64,000 bases of DNA from Sarocladium kiliense (taxonomy: Eukaryota; Ascomycota; Sordariomycetes; Hypocreales; Sarocladiaceae). The notes below the pieces were generated by a model. That model had not been told where the DNA came from, ran no database searches, and was given only the letters and a program-made list of their open reading frames with translations. The stretch's first letter is position 1. Every line of letters begins with the position of its first letter. Position numbers and translations under genes: made by a program. Location: the NCBI GenBank assembly GCA_030734395.1, contig JAUZTG010000007.1, positions 1-64,000 of the forward strand, in the 5' to 3' direction. Shown in pieces: positions 10,783 through 20,682 of the stretch.

Positions 10783-12241
10783 ATGTCTTCCACCCAGGTT
10801 GCTTCACAGGGCGAAAGCTGGCGAGGGCTGATGGGCATAGCGCCACACCAACTAGAGCGGTACGTGCTTCTGATAGCTTATACGCAATGTCGTCTAATAA
10901 TTGGCCAGCTTGATGTCGAAACAGTCACGATTCATCGTGGGGCGAGACGAGAATGCATTCATGATTCATACCGGCCTGTTGCCACTTCTGTCAGCGCCAC
11001 TCACTGATCTCGCCCACCGAGAATTGGAGAAGTCACCTGATGGCTATGTGACATTGGAGGAAGTTGACAATGACGTTTTCTTGCGGTTTATGCAATTTTT
11101 ATACACTGGCACGTACACGAGCTTCCAGCAGGACGAAAAGGAAGAACCCAGCAAACAAGTAGCAGCATTGCATATGGCGGCATCCATAGGTGCGGAGCAC
11201 TCGGACCAAACCGTTCAGAAAACTCCAATGGGCCTGGATCCCAGCCCAATTCCTACACTTGCAACCACTTCGACCATCCATCAAGGCAATAACAAGGACA
11301 GCTCTCACAGTACGACTTTATTGGAGGTTGGTAGCACCAGCAACCAAGAAAGCCTTTCCAAACCCGTCTCCCAGGCCTTAACACCTGCCGCGATTCCTCG
11401 AGGTCTGTTTGGTGACTCAGAGTCACAGCAGCCTGCCACTTCTCTCTTTGGCAGTTGCTTCAATGGTCCGTTTGGTGGCTCAAAGCCGCCGCAGCCTTCC
11501 ACTTCTCTCTTTGGCAGCTTCGGCGGAACAGGTGGTCTGTTTGGTGGCTCAATGCCGAAGCAGCCTTCCACCTCTCTCTACGGCGGTGGCGTCGGCACAA
11601 CAGGCGGCCTGTTTGGGGTCTCAAAGCCACAGCAGCCTTCCACTTCTCTCTTTGGTACAACAGGGGTTGTGTTTGGTCCTCAGAATAAACACCAGCCTCG
11701 CACTGGCTTATTTGACAGCGTTGAGGTAAGCAACACAAGCTTCGGTAGTTCGCCGTCCCTCAAGCGGAAATTCTCGCAGGACTCGACCAGCTGCGACTGT
11801 GGTCCCTCTAAGAAGAAACGACAATGTCTCTCTGATTTCGCGCGGAAGTACAGCAATGCCATTATTGACCAAAGCAATGTTCATTGTAAGCCGAAGACTG
11901 AGACAATGTCCTTCGGTTTCAGTGGCCACGCGAGACTCTGGGTTTTCGCCAACAAATTTGACATTACCGCTCTCATGAATCTAGCTTCCTCGCGGCTAGC
12001 CTTCGAAATGGCGCAACTTGATGTGTGGCCATCGGCCTTCATCTCCGAGTTTGGCAATGTTGTCCGCTACGTCTATGGTCATTGCCCAGCGGGAGAATGT
12101 CCTTTGAAGCAACTTGTTGCCCAATATGCGGCTTGCGTGGTGGAGGATGTGTGTAGACTGGAAGGACGGTGGATTCTTCTGAAAGAGGTGCCCGACTTTG
12201 CGGCGGATTTAGTAGATCGGATGGTAGGCCGACTCTGCTGA
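10783..12241 (+). CDS. BTB/POZ protein with inserted GLFG (nucleoporin-like) repeats (469 aa)
   Basis: Exons are 10783-10859 and 10909-12241; the 49-nt intron has GTACGT, CTAAT and CCAG. Residues about 25-95 form a BTB/POZ fold typical of fungal proteins (RFIVGRDENAFMIHTGLL, then FLRFMQFLYTGTY). A low-complexity linker of about 250 residues follows. Between about 185 and 285 it holds imperfect repeats built on GLFGxSxPxQPSTSLFG, like FG nucleoporins of the Nup98/GLFG class. A basic cluster (LKRKF ... PSKKKRQ) after the repeats could be an NLS. The final 110 residues contain the usual fungal post-BTB helix block (ANKFDITALMNLASSRL). BTB domains mediate dimerisation or Cullin-3 binding. An FG insert would be expected to be disordered and cohesive, and its role here is inference. 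Length and reading frame look intact. Confidence 0.75.
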
Positions 12242-12681
12242 TGGTATACTTGTGTCAGCTGCTGCATTTCACTTAAATATACTGCTATTGCTTGAAGCTA
12301 ATATCTGATTGGGCATCTGGTAACAAAGCTCTACCATAGTTATGATATGCAGCAGACTGGTGAATGTTTTGCGGCCACGGACTGCGAAGGTCAATTTCGT
12401 TCTGCGCCATTTGCTGATCTGATCTGACGAAGGATTGCTAAGAGGTTTTTTTTCTGTGGAGAGCTTTGCATACTCTGTTATAGCACCTTGCATTCTTAGC
12501 CTTCAGCGGGTCCTTGCGCTTGCTGATACCAAGTAAGTAAGCCCTCACTCCGTAGCAGTAGGACTTTGTAGCAGTAGGCCAAATAGTGGCAATGCGCCAG
12601 CACGAAAGGCATAACAATCAGGCAATGTCTAGTTACGGGTTATGCAATAAATTACAAAATGAGAAAGAACAAGACGATAGT

Positions 12682-13116
12682 CTAAGACTCCGCTATGTGG
12701 CGTCCCTCCTCTGTAGTACTCAGCATAGCATGGTCCGGTGTCCGTAATTCATTTTGACACTCAAGACAAGGAGTTCTATGGTATCGACTGTGAAGGAAAG
12801 TTAGCAAGATTGTGTGGCAGTAAAGAATGGATTGTTCGCACATGATATCCTCGGCGTCCTCCGAGTAAAGTAAGACGAAGATAGCCCATCGACCGGCCAG
12901 GTCGCTCCATCGCTTCGCCAGGTTCTTGCGCTCGGTTAATTGACGTCTGGATGGAGGATAATAACTTTGGGTAGCCATGTAAATATCGCGGGCAATACTG
13001 GAGTTCGGGCTTCGGCTGCGGATGCGATGCACTTTCCGATCGAGGGCCACACGTCTTTCAAGAATTTCTGAGCCCTGAACCCGGCGGCGCGCTGTTGCTT
13101 TGTTCTGCAAGATCAA
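12682..13116 (-). pseudogene. 5'-truncated paralogue of the 13.8-14.7 kb gene
   Basis: Exons are 13116-12842 and 12787-12682. The protein aligns with residues of the neighbour at 13823-14655: RRVALDRKVHRI, DIYMATQSYYPPSRRQL, KNLAKRW, then FVLLYSEDAEDIM. The 54-nt intron (GTGCGA, GCTAACTT branch, CACAG) sits at the same codon and phase (after AT of the ATG/ATT codon) as the neighbour's intron. No in-frame ATG precedes the homologous part. A stop (TAG) lies directly upstream, and the N-terminal half present in the neighbour is missing. After the intron the sequence soon diverges. A truncated duplicate is the best reading. An upstream exon across the minisatellite is possible but unsupported. 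Confidence 0.65.
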
Positions 13117-13228
13117 CTACTTCGCGCGGCACTAGCAATGTCGTTTTAGGATATCAAGACTTGCAGCTGAGTTCACAGGAACCTAGCTCACTACCAGGTC
13201 TTGCATGTAGGCAAAAAGCTTGAGGATG

Positions 13229-13690
13229 TACCGGCACACAGGTTGTAGCACCCAAGCCGCAGCACACAGGCTACACCAGCACACAGGTTATAGCGGCACA
13301 CAGGTTGTAGCGGCACACAGGCTACACCCAGCACACGGGCTACAGCGGCATGCAAGTCCACACCAGCACACAGGCTACAACGGCATGCAAGTCCACACCA
13401 GCACACAGGCTACAGCGGCATGCAAGTCCACACCAGCACACAGGCTACAGCGGCATGCAAGTCACATGGTACAGCGGCATGCAAGTCCACACCAGCACAC
13501 AGGCTACAGCGGCATGCAAGTCCACACCAGCACACAGGCTACAGCGGCATGCAAGTCCACACCAGCACACAGGTTATAGCGGCACACAGGTTGTAGCGGC
13601 ACACAGGGTATAGCGGCACACAAAGTATAGCGGCACACAGGTCACACCAGCAACACAGGTTATAGCACCCAAGCTGTGGCACACAGGTTC
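13229..13690. repeat. 35-nt minisatellite with degenerate flanks
   Basis: A 35-nt unit starting with GCATGCAAG begins at 13348, 13383, 13418, 13453, 13477, 13512 and 13547. Spacing is exactly 35 nt except for one 24-nt short unit at 13453. Both flanks contain looser 16-17-nt repeats based on GGCACACAGGTTRTAGC. The units are almost identical, so the array is young or homogenised. Because 35 is not a multiple of 3, a forward ORF through it cycles through all three frames (HTGY, TQAT and HRLQ motifs), and I do not treat it as a gene. There are no spacers, so it is not CRISPR. Confidence 0.9.
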
Positions 13691-13822
13691 GAGGCGGACA
13701 ACTGATGGCATGTGGTTACATCACAAAAGGTCTCCAATAATCACGATGGTAAAATACTCGATTGAGTCAGGCGGTCCAGCGCCATAACAGTGATCGACCC
13801 CCACCTTCTCCAGATCCGAAGA

Positions 13823-14655
13823 TTAGTTGGCGTACCACAGTGCTTCGCAGCTCCTAAGTGCAGCTCCAACATCTATCTTTTGCCCTGACTGTACCACCGC
13901 TTGCACTTCTTGTTCTATATGGTTGCATAGTCTCAGTAGCTTAGTCGGCGCATCCCTGAGGATCCGGTTGATTACAAGCTGAAGGACTCGCTTTTCGGGC
14001 CGCCTGTGGCATCTCCTATATAATTATGCTGTTAGTGGAATAGTCATGCATTAAGGACTTGATCGGGGCCAAACATGATATTGTCTGCGTCCTCAGAGTA
14101 GACTAGGACGAAGACTGGCCATGCGCCAGCCAAGTTATGCCATTTTTTCGCTAGACACTTCCGTTGTTTCAGGCTTTGTCTAGAAGGCGAAGGATGTGTT
14201 TGGGCGCTCATATACATATCAAGTACGATATGGGAGTTGTTATAGCCATTGCGACGGTGGATACGACCGGCCTGTCGGTCGGAGGCAACACGGGTCTCGA
14301 GAAGCTTAATAAAGCGATGAAGTTGTACATGGGCAAGTCTCGAAAGAAGTCTTCCGCTGCCCTCTCGAGTGTCAATTGCAGCATCCAAGACATTGAAAGC
14401 GGCTAAGAAGCGATGATCTGTGCTTAGGGCATCGTCGGGCGGAGTTGTTTTCTTGAGGAGCGTAGCCCATGGAATTAGGACGGCCTCGACAGCCCGGAAG
14501 AAGTTTACGATGTTCCACTGGCTCAAGAAGCGTTCGTATATCCAATTTTCCTGGGCTAACGTATCCGCTTGCTCAGTACCAGGCTGGACAGAGACTGATC
14601 CCGGGTTGGTTGGGCTGACAGGATCGATGTCCATTTCGACGCTATAGGTTTCCAT
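13823..14655 (-). CDS. hypothetical protein, founder of a local paralogue pair (257 aa)
   Basis: Exons are 14655-14075 and 14015-13823; the 59-nt intron has GTTTGG, CACTAACA branch and ATATAG. The second exon is supported by the truncated paralogue at 12682-13116, whose intron interrupts the same codon in the same phase. The N-terminal 40 residues are acidic and Ser/Pro-rich. The remainder is alpha-helical, with conserved blocks RVASDRQAGRI, LDMYMSAQTHPSPSRQSL, KKWHNLAGAW and FVLVYSEDADNIM. There is no signal peptide or TM. The family is unknown to me. A weak resemblance (a W followed about 20 residues later by LSTDHRF / LTSDRRF) links it to the acidic protein at 20683-21753. Confidence 0.65.
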
Positions 14656-15119
14656 GGCCTTGTATGAATAGGGTTCTTGTGTGAATAGTATATAGTGTTC
14701 TTCTGCGATGTCGAACTAGCTTAGATTTGAGGCCAGCCTCACTAAGATTATCGCAAACACCAAGGGGATAGGGTTGGATGGCGGCTGGGACCTGTTCTTA
14801 TATTGCGGTAAAAGGTATCGCAACCCTCGCACTGGATTCAGTTCCACATCTCAGGCCTGATGAACCTTGTTCCCGGCTCCTGGAAATCGGCTGCAACATG
14901 GTCTTGAGACGCCAGCATGGGTTGCCAGGGAGTAGACGCGACTGTGGCTGAGGCTTGCAAGAGCACTGAGTGTAAGCGGAAGATATCGACAGAAAGAGCT
15001 CTGGCGTACGCAACCGGATTTACGATATGCATCAGAAGTGAAGCAGACAATGGTGCGAATCATTTCATATATTGGAATTCTAAGACAATCTTCGACAAAC
15101 CATTCAAAGCCCACAATTC
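14656..15119. other. intergenic, no supported gene
   Basis: About 460 bp upstream of the 257-aa gene. Several short overlapping ORFs occur on both strands, none with domain likeness. It probably carries the promoter of the minus-strand gene that starts at 14655. Confidence 0.4.
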
Positions 15120-15602
15120 CTAGCTTGCCGCTTTCTTGAGATGTGGACGGTATGGATAGTATTGAGGCTTAGGCCCAATTGGTGGTGGAGGTGCCGAGAA
15201 TGCTGTATCGCGGCCAACAATAAGCTCATGTGTCCTAGTACTAGGCCCATCAGCAAGCTCTGCTCGACCTGGTGGAAGACGCTGGTAGGGTGGCGGGGAT
15301 GCCGGAAGCTCTGATTGTTCTGGATGGCCATGCTGAGAGCCTCGCCGAGGTGATTCCTCCTTCCCTATGGAGGAGTGGAGTAGCTCTGCAGACCCCAGGG
15401 TCTGGCTGTCAGTAGACTCTTCCAGGATGTACCAGTGGTGATGGTGTATGTGGACTATGGACACTTCATCGGATCCACGACATCGACGACAAACTCCTTT
15501 GACAGTAGGATATCCTGGTCCCGCTGGGAACTGGCGATGAAAGGTGCTGGAACGACTTCTTTTACATCGTACGCACTTGTGTCGGTACTTGTGATGCGAC
15601 AT
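15120..15602 (-). CDS. zinc-ribbon-like Cys-pair protein (160 aa)
   Basis: The ATG is at 15602 (MSHHKYRHK). Residues about 10-45 have CVRC ... CRRC pairs around SRSSTFHRQFPAGPGYP, a pattern I associate with small fungal proteins of unknown function. The pairs could hold one zinc ion. The C-terminal 100 residues are Pro/Ser-rich and disordered, ending in a basic, Tyr-rich tail (PQYYPYRP). The frame is open far upstream of this ATG, but there it overlaps the end of the preceding gene in another frame. The start is only 56 bp after that gene's stop on the same strand, so a mis-modelled single gene cannot be excluded. Confidence 0.55.
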   Translation of the reverse strand: MSHHKYRHKCVRCKRSRSSTFHRQFPAGPGYPTVKGVCRRCRGSDEVSIVHIHHHHWYILEESTDSQTLGSAELLHSSIGKEESPRRGSQHGHPEQSELPASPPPYQRLPPGRAELADGPSTRTHELIVGRDTAFSAPPPPIGPKPQYYPYRPHLKKAAS

Positions 15603-15657
15603 GTTCGTGAAAGCTTTTCGAAATTGTGATGTGAAGTATGAGGAGGGGTCGAGAGCA

Positions 15658-16446
15658 TCATGTTGGTGTGAGGTGATGGCCACGGGGATTATGTGCATGA
15701 TCGCCAGGCATGTGTTTTTGGTGCTGTGTGTATATCGACCCAAGGCTCTGGACCGTGTCTGATTGCCAGTCGCCAGGCTGTAGGTTGCTGTATATTTGTA
15801 TGACCTCATCCAGGGCACCATGATCCAGGCTTGGGGTCTTTCCCGAGGGCCGCCTGATGTAACGCACCTCATTACGGCTTTGAATAGCCACAGCCATATT
15901 CGCAAGCTGCGCCAAGGCCTCATTTTGACGGTTGAGCTCGCGATTTGCCCGGGAATTGAGCTGCCTTAGCATGCTGATGATGTGATCTTTATCAGCATCG
16001 ACCCTTTTCTGGCTGATAATCTCGCTCCGCAGTTTCCGATTCTCCTCTTGCAGGTTGTTGATCTGTGTTTCTGACCAAGTGAGAGGTCTAGGCCTCAGCT
16101 TTCGAGCAGGGTGGTCAAGGTACTGTCTCTGTGCGAGTGGTGGCGGGGCCTGCGGCAGAAATCCAAGTTCCGCAGATGTCGGTGGTAAAGGAAGTGGTTT
16201 TTCCATAATGTCAGGCTGTCCACCTCGTACAATCCTTATGGATAGAGGCTTTTGGCGGGCATCTGACCTCTGCAAAGCGTTGGCTCTTAACCTCAGCATG
16301 AGGTCGCACCAAAGACTCCGACACCAGGAAGTAAGGGCGAATATGGCTTCCTTCAAAGAGCCATGGAAGCTGGTCTGCGACTTGGTTGGCTGCTGAGTTA
16401 CTTGACCGCTGGTGTAACTCCAGCTAGAAAGAGGTAGTTGATCCAT
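15658..16446 (-). CDS. predicted coiled-coil protein (262 aa)
   Basis: The first ATG in the frame is at 16446 (MDQLPLSSWSY). Residues about 60-125 are Pro-rich (EKPLPLPPTSAEL, QAPPPLAQ). About 125-200 form a strong coiled coil (NNLQEENRKLRSEIISQK, MLRQLNSRANRELNRQNEAL). The C-terminus has a short DEVIQIYSNLQPGDW segment. No enzyme or DNA-binding domain is recognised. The gene stops 56 bp before the zinc-ribbon-like protein on the same strand. Confidence 0.5.
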   Translation of the reverse strand: MDQLPLSSWSYTSGQVTQQPTKSQTSFHGSLKEAIFALTSWCRSLWCDLMLRLRANALQRSDARQKPLSIRIVRGGQPDIMEKPLPLPPTSAELGFLPQAPPPLAQRQYLDHPARKLRPRPLTWSETQINNLQEENRKLRSEIISQKRVDADKDHIISMLRQLNSRANRELNRQNEALAQLANMAVAIQSRNEVRYIRRPSGKTPSLDHGALDEVIQIYSNLQPGDWQSDTVQSLGSIYTQHQKHMPGDHAHNPRGHHLTPT

Positions 16447-16671
16447 ATTCTTTTTTGTTGAAGACCACCGAAGGCGTCCACATCCGGGCCCATTTATCAC
16501 CCGCGACTAGGAGCTACCGAGAACCGGGGTTGACCCCGGAGCCAGGCTCCTGTGTCCTGGCCATGTAAGCTAGTTATTTATATTCGTCTGCAACCGTTGG
16601 CCCATTGCACCAAAAAGCTTTCATTGACAGGAAAGCGTATCTCACTACGACTTGTGCATTCTCTCTTGACT

Positions 16672-17478
16672 ATGTTGAGACTCCTCATTACGTCGACCCT
16701 GCTGGTGATCAGCATCGTTTTACTTGGCTACAGTCTACACGACGGGCTACGCAGCGACGGCATAGTCAAGGTCTCTTTGGAATTTCCAGGCCTTAAATCT
16801 CAAAGTACAAGATCCTTTGATTTTCCAGCTCCCGATGAGCTCGGTTCGAAACTCAAGAGCAAGGTTTCCGATGTCGCGAGTCAAGTAACCGGTACAGACA
16901 TTCTAAACAAGATCGACGATGTCGTCCCTGATCTTGCCACACGGGTCTCAGAGCTCACAGCCCAAGCAACTGCAATTCTGGACCCTCTACTCGAGGGACA
17001 ATCCCTCAAAGTTACGCTAGGTTCGGATCGCCTCTGTTATACCATAGGCAATGACTCCACGAGCTGTCAGAGGGCTCCTTCACAAGTTTCGGATCTCTTT
17101 CCTGCACCCATCAACGACTTCCTGGACATCGACTCCACTATACTTATCAACGCTTTAGCCATCAACGTCCGCATCTCTTTAATTTGTGCACTGATAGGGA
17201 TCTTGGTGTTGACAGTGGTCTACATTTTCCCGTTCTTCATCGATATGGCCCTACTACAAGTCGTTCCTGGCTTGCGCCTCATGGTCGAGATTGCGATCTT
17301 CCTTCTTGCACTGGTCCCATTGCTTGTAGCGGCAATCCCGACCTTTGCAATCCCATCTACACTGAGGAGTCTAGATGTGCTGACAGTCACTTATGGAAAC
17401 CTGGTGTATTGCCTGGGTACCGCTTTGGTTATGGTGATATTGTGCGGCATCTTGTTCTTCAGATGGCGCTGCCGCTAG
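16672..17478 (+). CDS. four-TM membrane protein, SUR7/PalI-like topology (268 aa)
   Basis: The ATG at 16672 starts a hydrophobic segment (LLITSTLLVISIVLLGYSL). A luminal or extracellular loop of about 130 residues follows, with two cysteines (DRLCYTIGNDSTSCQR) and helical repeats of Val/Leu. Three more membrane spans then come in the C-terminal 100 residues (ISLICALIGILVLTVVYIF; IAIFLLALVPLLVAAIPTF; LGTALVMVILCGILFF), with a basic end RWRCR. One TM, a long loop and three TMs match the layout of fungal SUR7/PalI claudin-like proteins of the plasma membrane and cortex. Motif support is weak, so the name rests on topology only. Confidence 0.65.
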   Translation: MLRLLITSTLLVISIVLLGYSLHDGLRSDGIVKVSLEFPGLKSQSTRSFDFPAPDELGSKLKSKVSDVASQVTGTDILNKIDDVVPDLATRVSELTAQATAILDPLLEGQSLKVTLGSDRLCYTIGNDSTSCQRAPSQVSDLFPAPINDFLDIDSTILINALAINVRISLICALIGILVLTVVYIFPFFIDMALLQVVPGLRLMVEIAIFLLALVPLLVAAIPTFAIPSTLRSLDVLTVTYGNLVYCLGTALVMVILCGILFFRWRCR

Positions 17479-17787
17479 GAAGATGAAGGTGTCCTTACCT
17501 ATTTGGGCTTCCAGATCACCTGAGCTGGACTTCGGTGTGACTGGGAAGCAGAATGCCCGTCTTCGGGTGGGTTGTTGAACACGATTGCTGTTGGAATAAA
17601 CTCCAGGTAGAGGTATTTCAATCGAGTCATTGAGCATCAGCCGTTATGTGACGGAAACCGGCAGGTTTTGCAAATTGAAGTTTTCCCAGATATACATAAA
17701 TAGACTACGTACCAGACGCCGTACAGTTGAACCCATCTAGATCCCATGTGCCATGTATACAATCTTGCAGCAAAATGTATTCCGTGT

Positions 17788-18243
17788 TTAGCCAGAGCCG
17801 AACTTCTTTCCATCTGCACTATCGTCTCCCCGAAGATAAGAGAACAAAGTTTTGGAAAATATCCCCATGCTTTTCCTCAAGGCATCGACCAAATCCTTGA
17901 TCTGGTTGCCCACCTCAACCGTCTTCTCAATGTTGTCTTGTGTGTGAGCTATCTCACTATCGATCCGTGCAAGAGAGCTCTCAATCTTGTCGAGCCGGCA
18001 GCATATCATGATGTGGAGGCTGGAATACGTCAGCTGGCATTCCACGTACCTACCGGGCGAGACTTACCTCCTAATGTCATTGGTGGCAGTGGTGTCGGGA
18101 GTGTTGCTGAGCAGTGGTGTAACATCCAACCCGGGTCCTGGCCGGGCATCGAAAGGGCCCATGGGCTGGTCGGCGCCCCAGGTCTCTGGCCACTCCGACA
18201 TGAAAAAGTCTTCTGGATTTGGCAAGTTGGATGTCTGCGCCAT
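17788..18243 (-). CDS. small coiled-coil hypothetical protein (135 aa)
   Basis: Exons are 18243-18068 and 18019-17788; the 48-nt intron has GTAAGT and TTCCAG, and the start has a CACCATGG context. Exon 1 encodes an acidic, Pro/Gly-rich stretch (NPEDFFMSEWPETWGADQ). Exon 2 encodes a regular amphipathic helix (RLDKIESSLARIDSEI, then NIEKTVEVGNQIKDLVDALRK) and a Gly/Lys tail. The codon pattern and splice sites support a real gene. No family is recognised. Confidence 0.55.
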
Positions 18244-18454
18244 GGTGTTTGATGCCTGCCCGCTGGTTTACTGTGTCGTCCTGGAGCTGATGGGCGGGAA
18301 AAGGCGCCCGATTTATGGTTCCCGAAGGCTTTGCTCGGACTATAAAACAAGACGAACTGCATTGGAATCTTTCCATTACAGAGCTACTTATCGACCCTCC
18401 CTCAGCTTAACTGAGCTGATGATCTAAAAGTGGTTACCAACCCTGCTGACCACT

Positions 18455-19393
18455 ATGATCCTGAACATACTGCTGCCAGGTTTAGCTGGAGCGGCAAATG
18501 CGCTTGGGAATCTTCCCACCCTGTGCATCACTGAGCCACCATTGCTGTTGGTAGCTGGCGAATCCATCATCCAAGCCACGTTCGTTGAAACCCCCAACCT
18601 TATGCCCTGCAGACCTAACATCGTTGCATTGCAGGAACCATGACCCCACCATCGCGGACTGCCGAGCGGCTATCTATTTCACGAACCCCGCCTTCGCACC
18701 AATCACGTACCCATATGGCGCTGGATCTTGTCGGTCCGGGGGTGAGAACGCCAGTTTTCTGGTTCCTCCTGGGGTGCCAAATGGGGATGCATTCATAACT
18801 TGGTCGGCCCTCGGTATCGTCCATGAGCTCTTGACATCCATTTACTAACTTTCTAAAAAAGGTCTTGTGGCACATACACTCAGGCTTGCTTACGCGCTGT
18901 CATCTCAAAGGGAAGTGGTGATTCCGCGCTACCACCTTTGATAGACGGCAGCGTTGATTGCGAGTCGTTTCGAAACTGCGGCGATGACGTACCATCTGCC
19001 AGCCACCAACTGTTCAACAGCACTGGCACTCCGCTACACATGCCAGCGAGCCACACCTCAGAGCGATCGACACTCGTTGCAGGCGGAGCCCCCAACCAAC
19101 CCCCAATGACACCGGCCAGAGCAGTACCAACAACAATCACGCCGCCAACACTGACTCCAGAAGTAACTCCAAAAAAGAGAACAACTACTGAGAGCATAGC
19201 TAGTCGTGAGACACTGTCTGACCCTCGTTCCTCCACTCAAACGGAAGAAAGGGATTCCGACGGCGGATTTGCCGAGATCAGCAGTGCTTCCCGTCTGATG
19301 ACTCCGGCCATTGCTGGAAGTCTTGCTACAGTTACTCGAACGATCACAACGCTGATCACAACTACCTTGACAGCTGCGCGAGAGTTTGCTTAA
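18455..19393 (+). CDS. secreted Cys-containing protein with Thr/Pro-rich tail (274 aa)
   Basis: Three exons, 18455-18579, 18635-18802 and 18862-19393. Introns are 55 nt (GTTCGT, CCTAAC, TTGCAG) and 59 nt (GTCGGC, TACTAAC, AAAAAAG). The N-terminus is hydrophobic, ending in GAANALG, and looks like a signal peptide. The ectodomain has paired cysteines (TLCIT, ADCRAAIYF, GSCRSGG, SCGTYTQACLRAV, DCES, NCGD) and a VPPGVPNGDAFITW block seen in fungal secreted wall-associated proteins. About 120 Thr/Ser/Pro-rich residues follow, then a final Thr-rich segment. The usual C-terminal TM or GPI signal is not evident. The second donor is non-standard but restores W-S-C in frame. Confidence 0.6.
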
Positions 19394-20682
19394 CCCTTCG
19401 AATTACTTTGACCTAGGAAGCAGCTACTAGTTTTGCTACGCAATGCGGAATGTGAGGAACAGATTGATGAGCGGACTGCTAGCTTTGTTGTGTGTTTTTT
19501 TGTCGTTTTGTCAGACCCCATAGTTCTAGTCAAATGCACATGCAATGTCCAAAGTAGCTCTCAATGAAAGTGTCGCCTATGGAATTCTGACTTCTTTCAT
19601 CCAATGTCTGTGCATGTTAGGTCAACCAAGATCGCAACACCAATATGCGTTAGCTTCGGACATCGTTCCTGTTGTGGCGCCACTTAAAAATATGGCCCAG
19701 AACCCGGACCAAGGACCTTGCACCCTTTTCAATGCGACACTTGCGATCCACTCCCGTTGGACACACCTTGTTATATTAATAAACGCGAACAGCCCTGGCC
19801 GTTTGTCCGGAGGTCTCGGGGATCACGGATAGGCTGCCGGTTGCGCTTATGCTCGATCTAATCGCGTTTACTGCCGCTGAATCACCTCACTTGTCCTAAC
19901 CGCCTCATTCCTTGCCGAGCTCCCATTCTGTTGCCTTCACTTATTCTTCACCTCGGGGTGGATTGATGGCAGTGCTTGCTGGAAATAGCACAGAGGACGG
20001 GACCGTGCTGACAATATAACATGGCCAACGTGGGAACCCCCTTTGTCTGTTGTCTAGGCGGCAAGCGATGCGATGCAGTGGTCAGCGCTCTGAATTCCCA
20101 TGAACCATTGAACGTAGTAACCGTGCCGCTCCTCAGACTACCGCAAGTGAAGTGTATTGCCACCAGGTACATTTGGAAGGGGCCAGAGGCATATAAATCA
20201 ACGACCATTTGGTCTAAATCCGTGTATCGCAAGCGTTTGCTGCTGTGGGTGGTTTGTAATCCCTCACATTTTTGGCAGATTGAATCCTGCTGGTACTGTG
20301 ACAAGGTAAAGGTGACATAAGACCTTTGTTTAGATGGTGGAGCTTGGAGTGCATGGAAGTTCGCTGTACCCAGTGCACTGGCCAAACTGCATGGACCCTT
20401 CTGCGGGTACGTCCCTTCCCCAGTGCGGGCTACCTAGCAGAAGATCACGGCAGACGTTCCCAGGTAACATTTGACGTACAAGACCCTGGCTTACTCTCCC
20501 GTGGCCTGGATCTGGGCTGGTTTCATCACATAGTACAAGGACCTGGCTCTAGGAGGACAACTTCGAGTACAAAACCAAGAGATGCGTTACTGTGTTCTGC
20601 GAATTGCCTTACTCGATTACAGCTTGCTATTATTTATTGTGCGCCTTGACTCAATTTGCGTCTCAACAATCAACCCGCCATC
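19394..20682. other. intergenic, no supported gene
   Basis: About 1.29 kb. One minus-strand ORF (19948-20385) has no in-frame ATG near its start and no domain likeness. The last 150 bp probably contain the promoter of the downstream acidic-protein gene. Confidence 0.4.

Noticed and set aside
13220..13613. Forward ORFs (HTGY/TQAT/HRLQ repeats) through the minisatellite
   Set aside because: The 35-nt unit lacks stops in all frames, so an open frame is automatic; no start context, splice support or conserved product.
13229..13690. CRISPR-like appearance of regularly spaced repeats
   Set aside because: Units are contiguous with no unique spacers, and the organism is a fungus.
18880..19236. Antisense frame with a membrane-like hydrophobic stretch
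   Set aside because: It mirrors the Thr/Pro-rich tail of the spliced secreted protein on the plus strand and lacks any other support.
19948..20385. 145-codon minus-strand ORF
   Set aside because: Starts at a non-ATG codon and has no recognisable domain.
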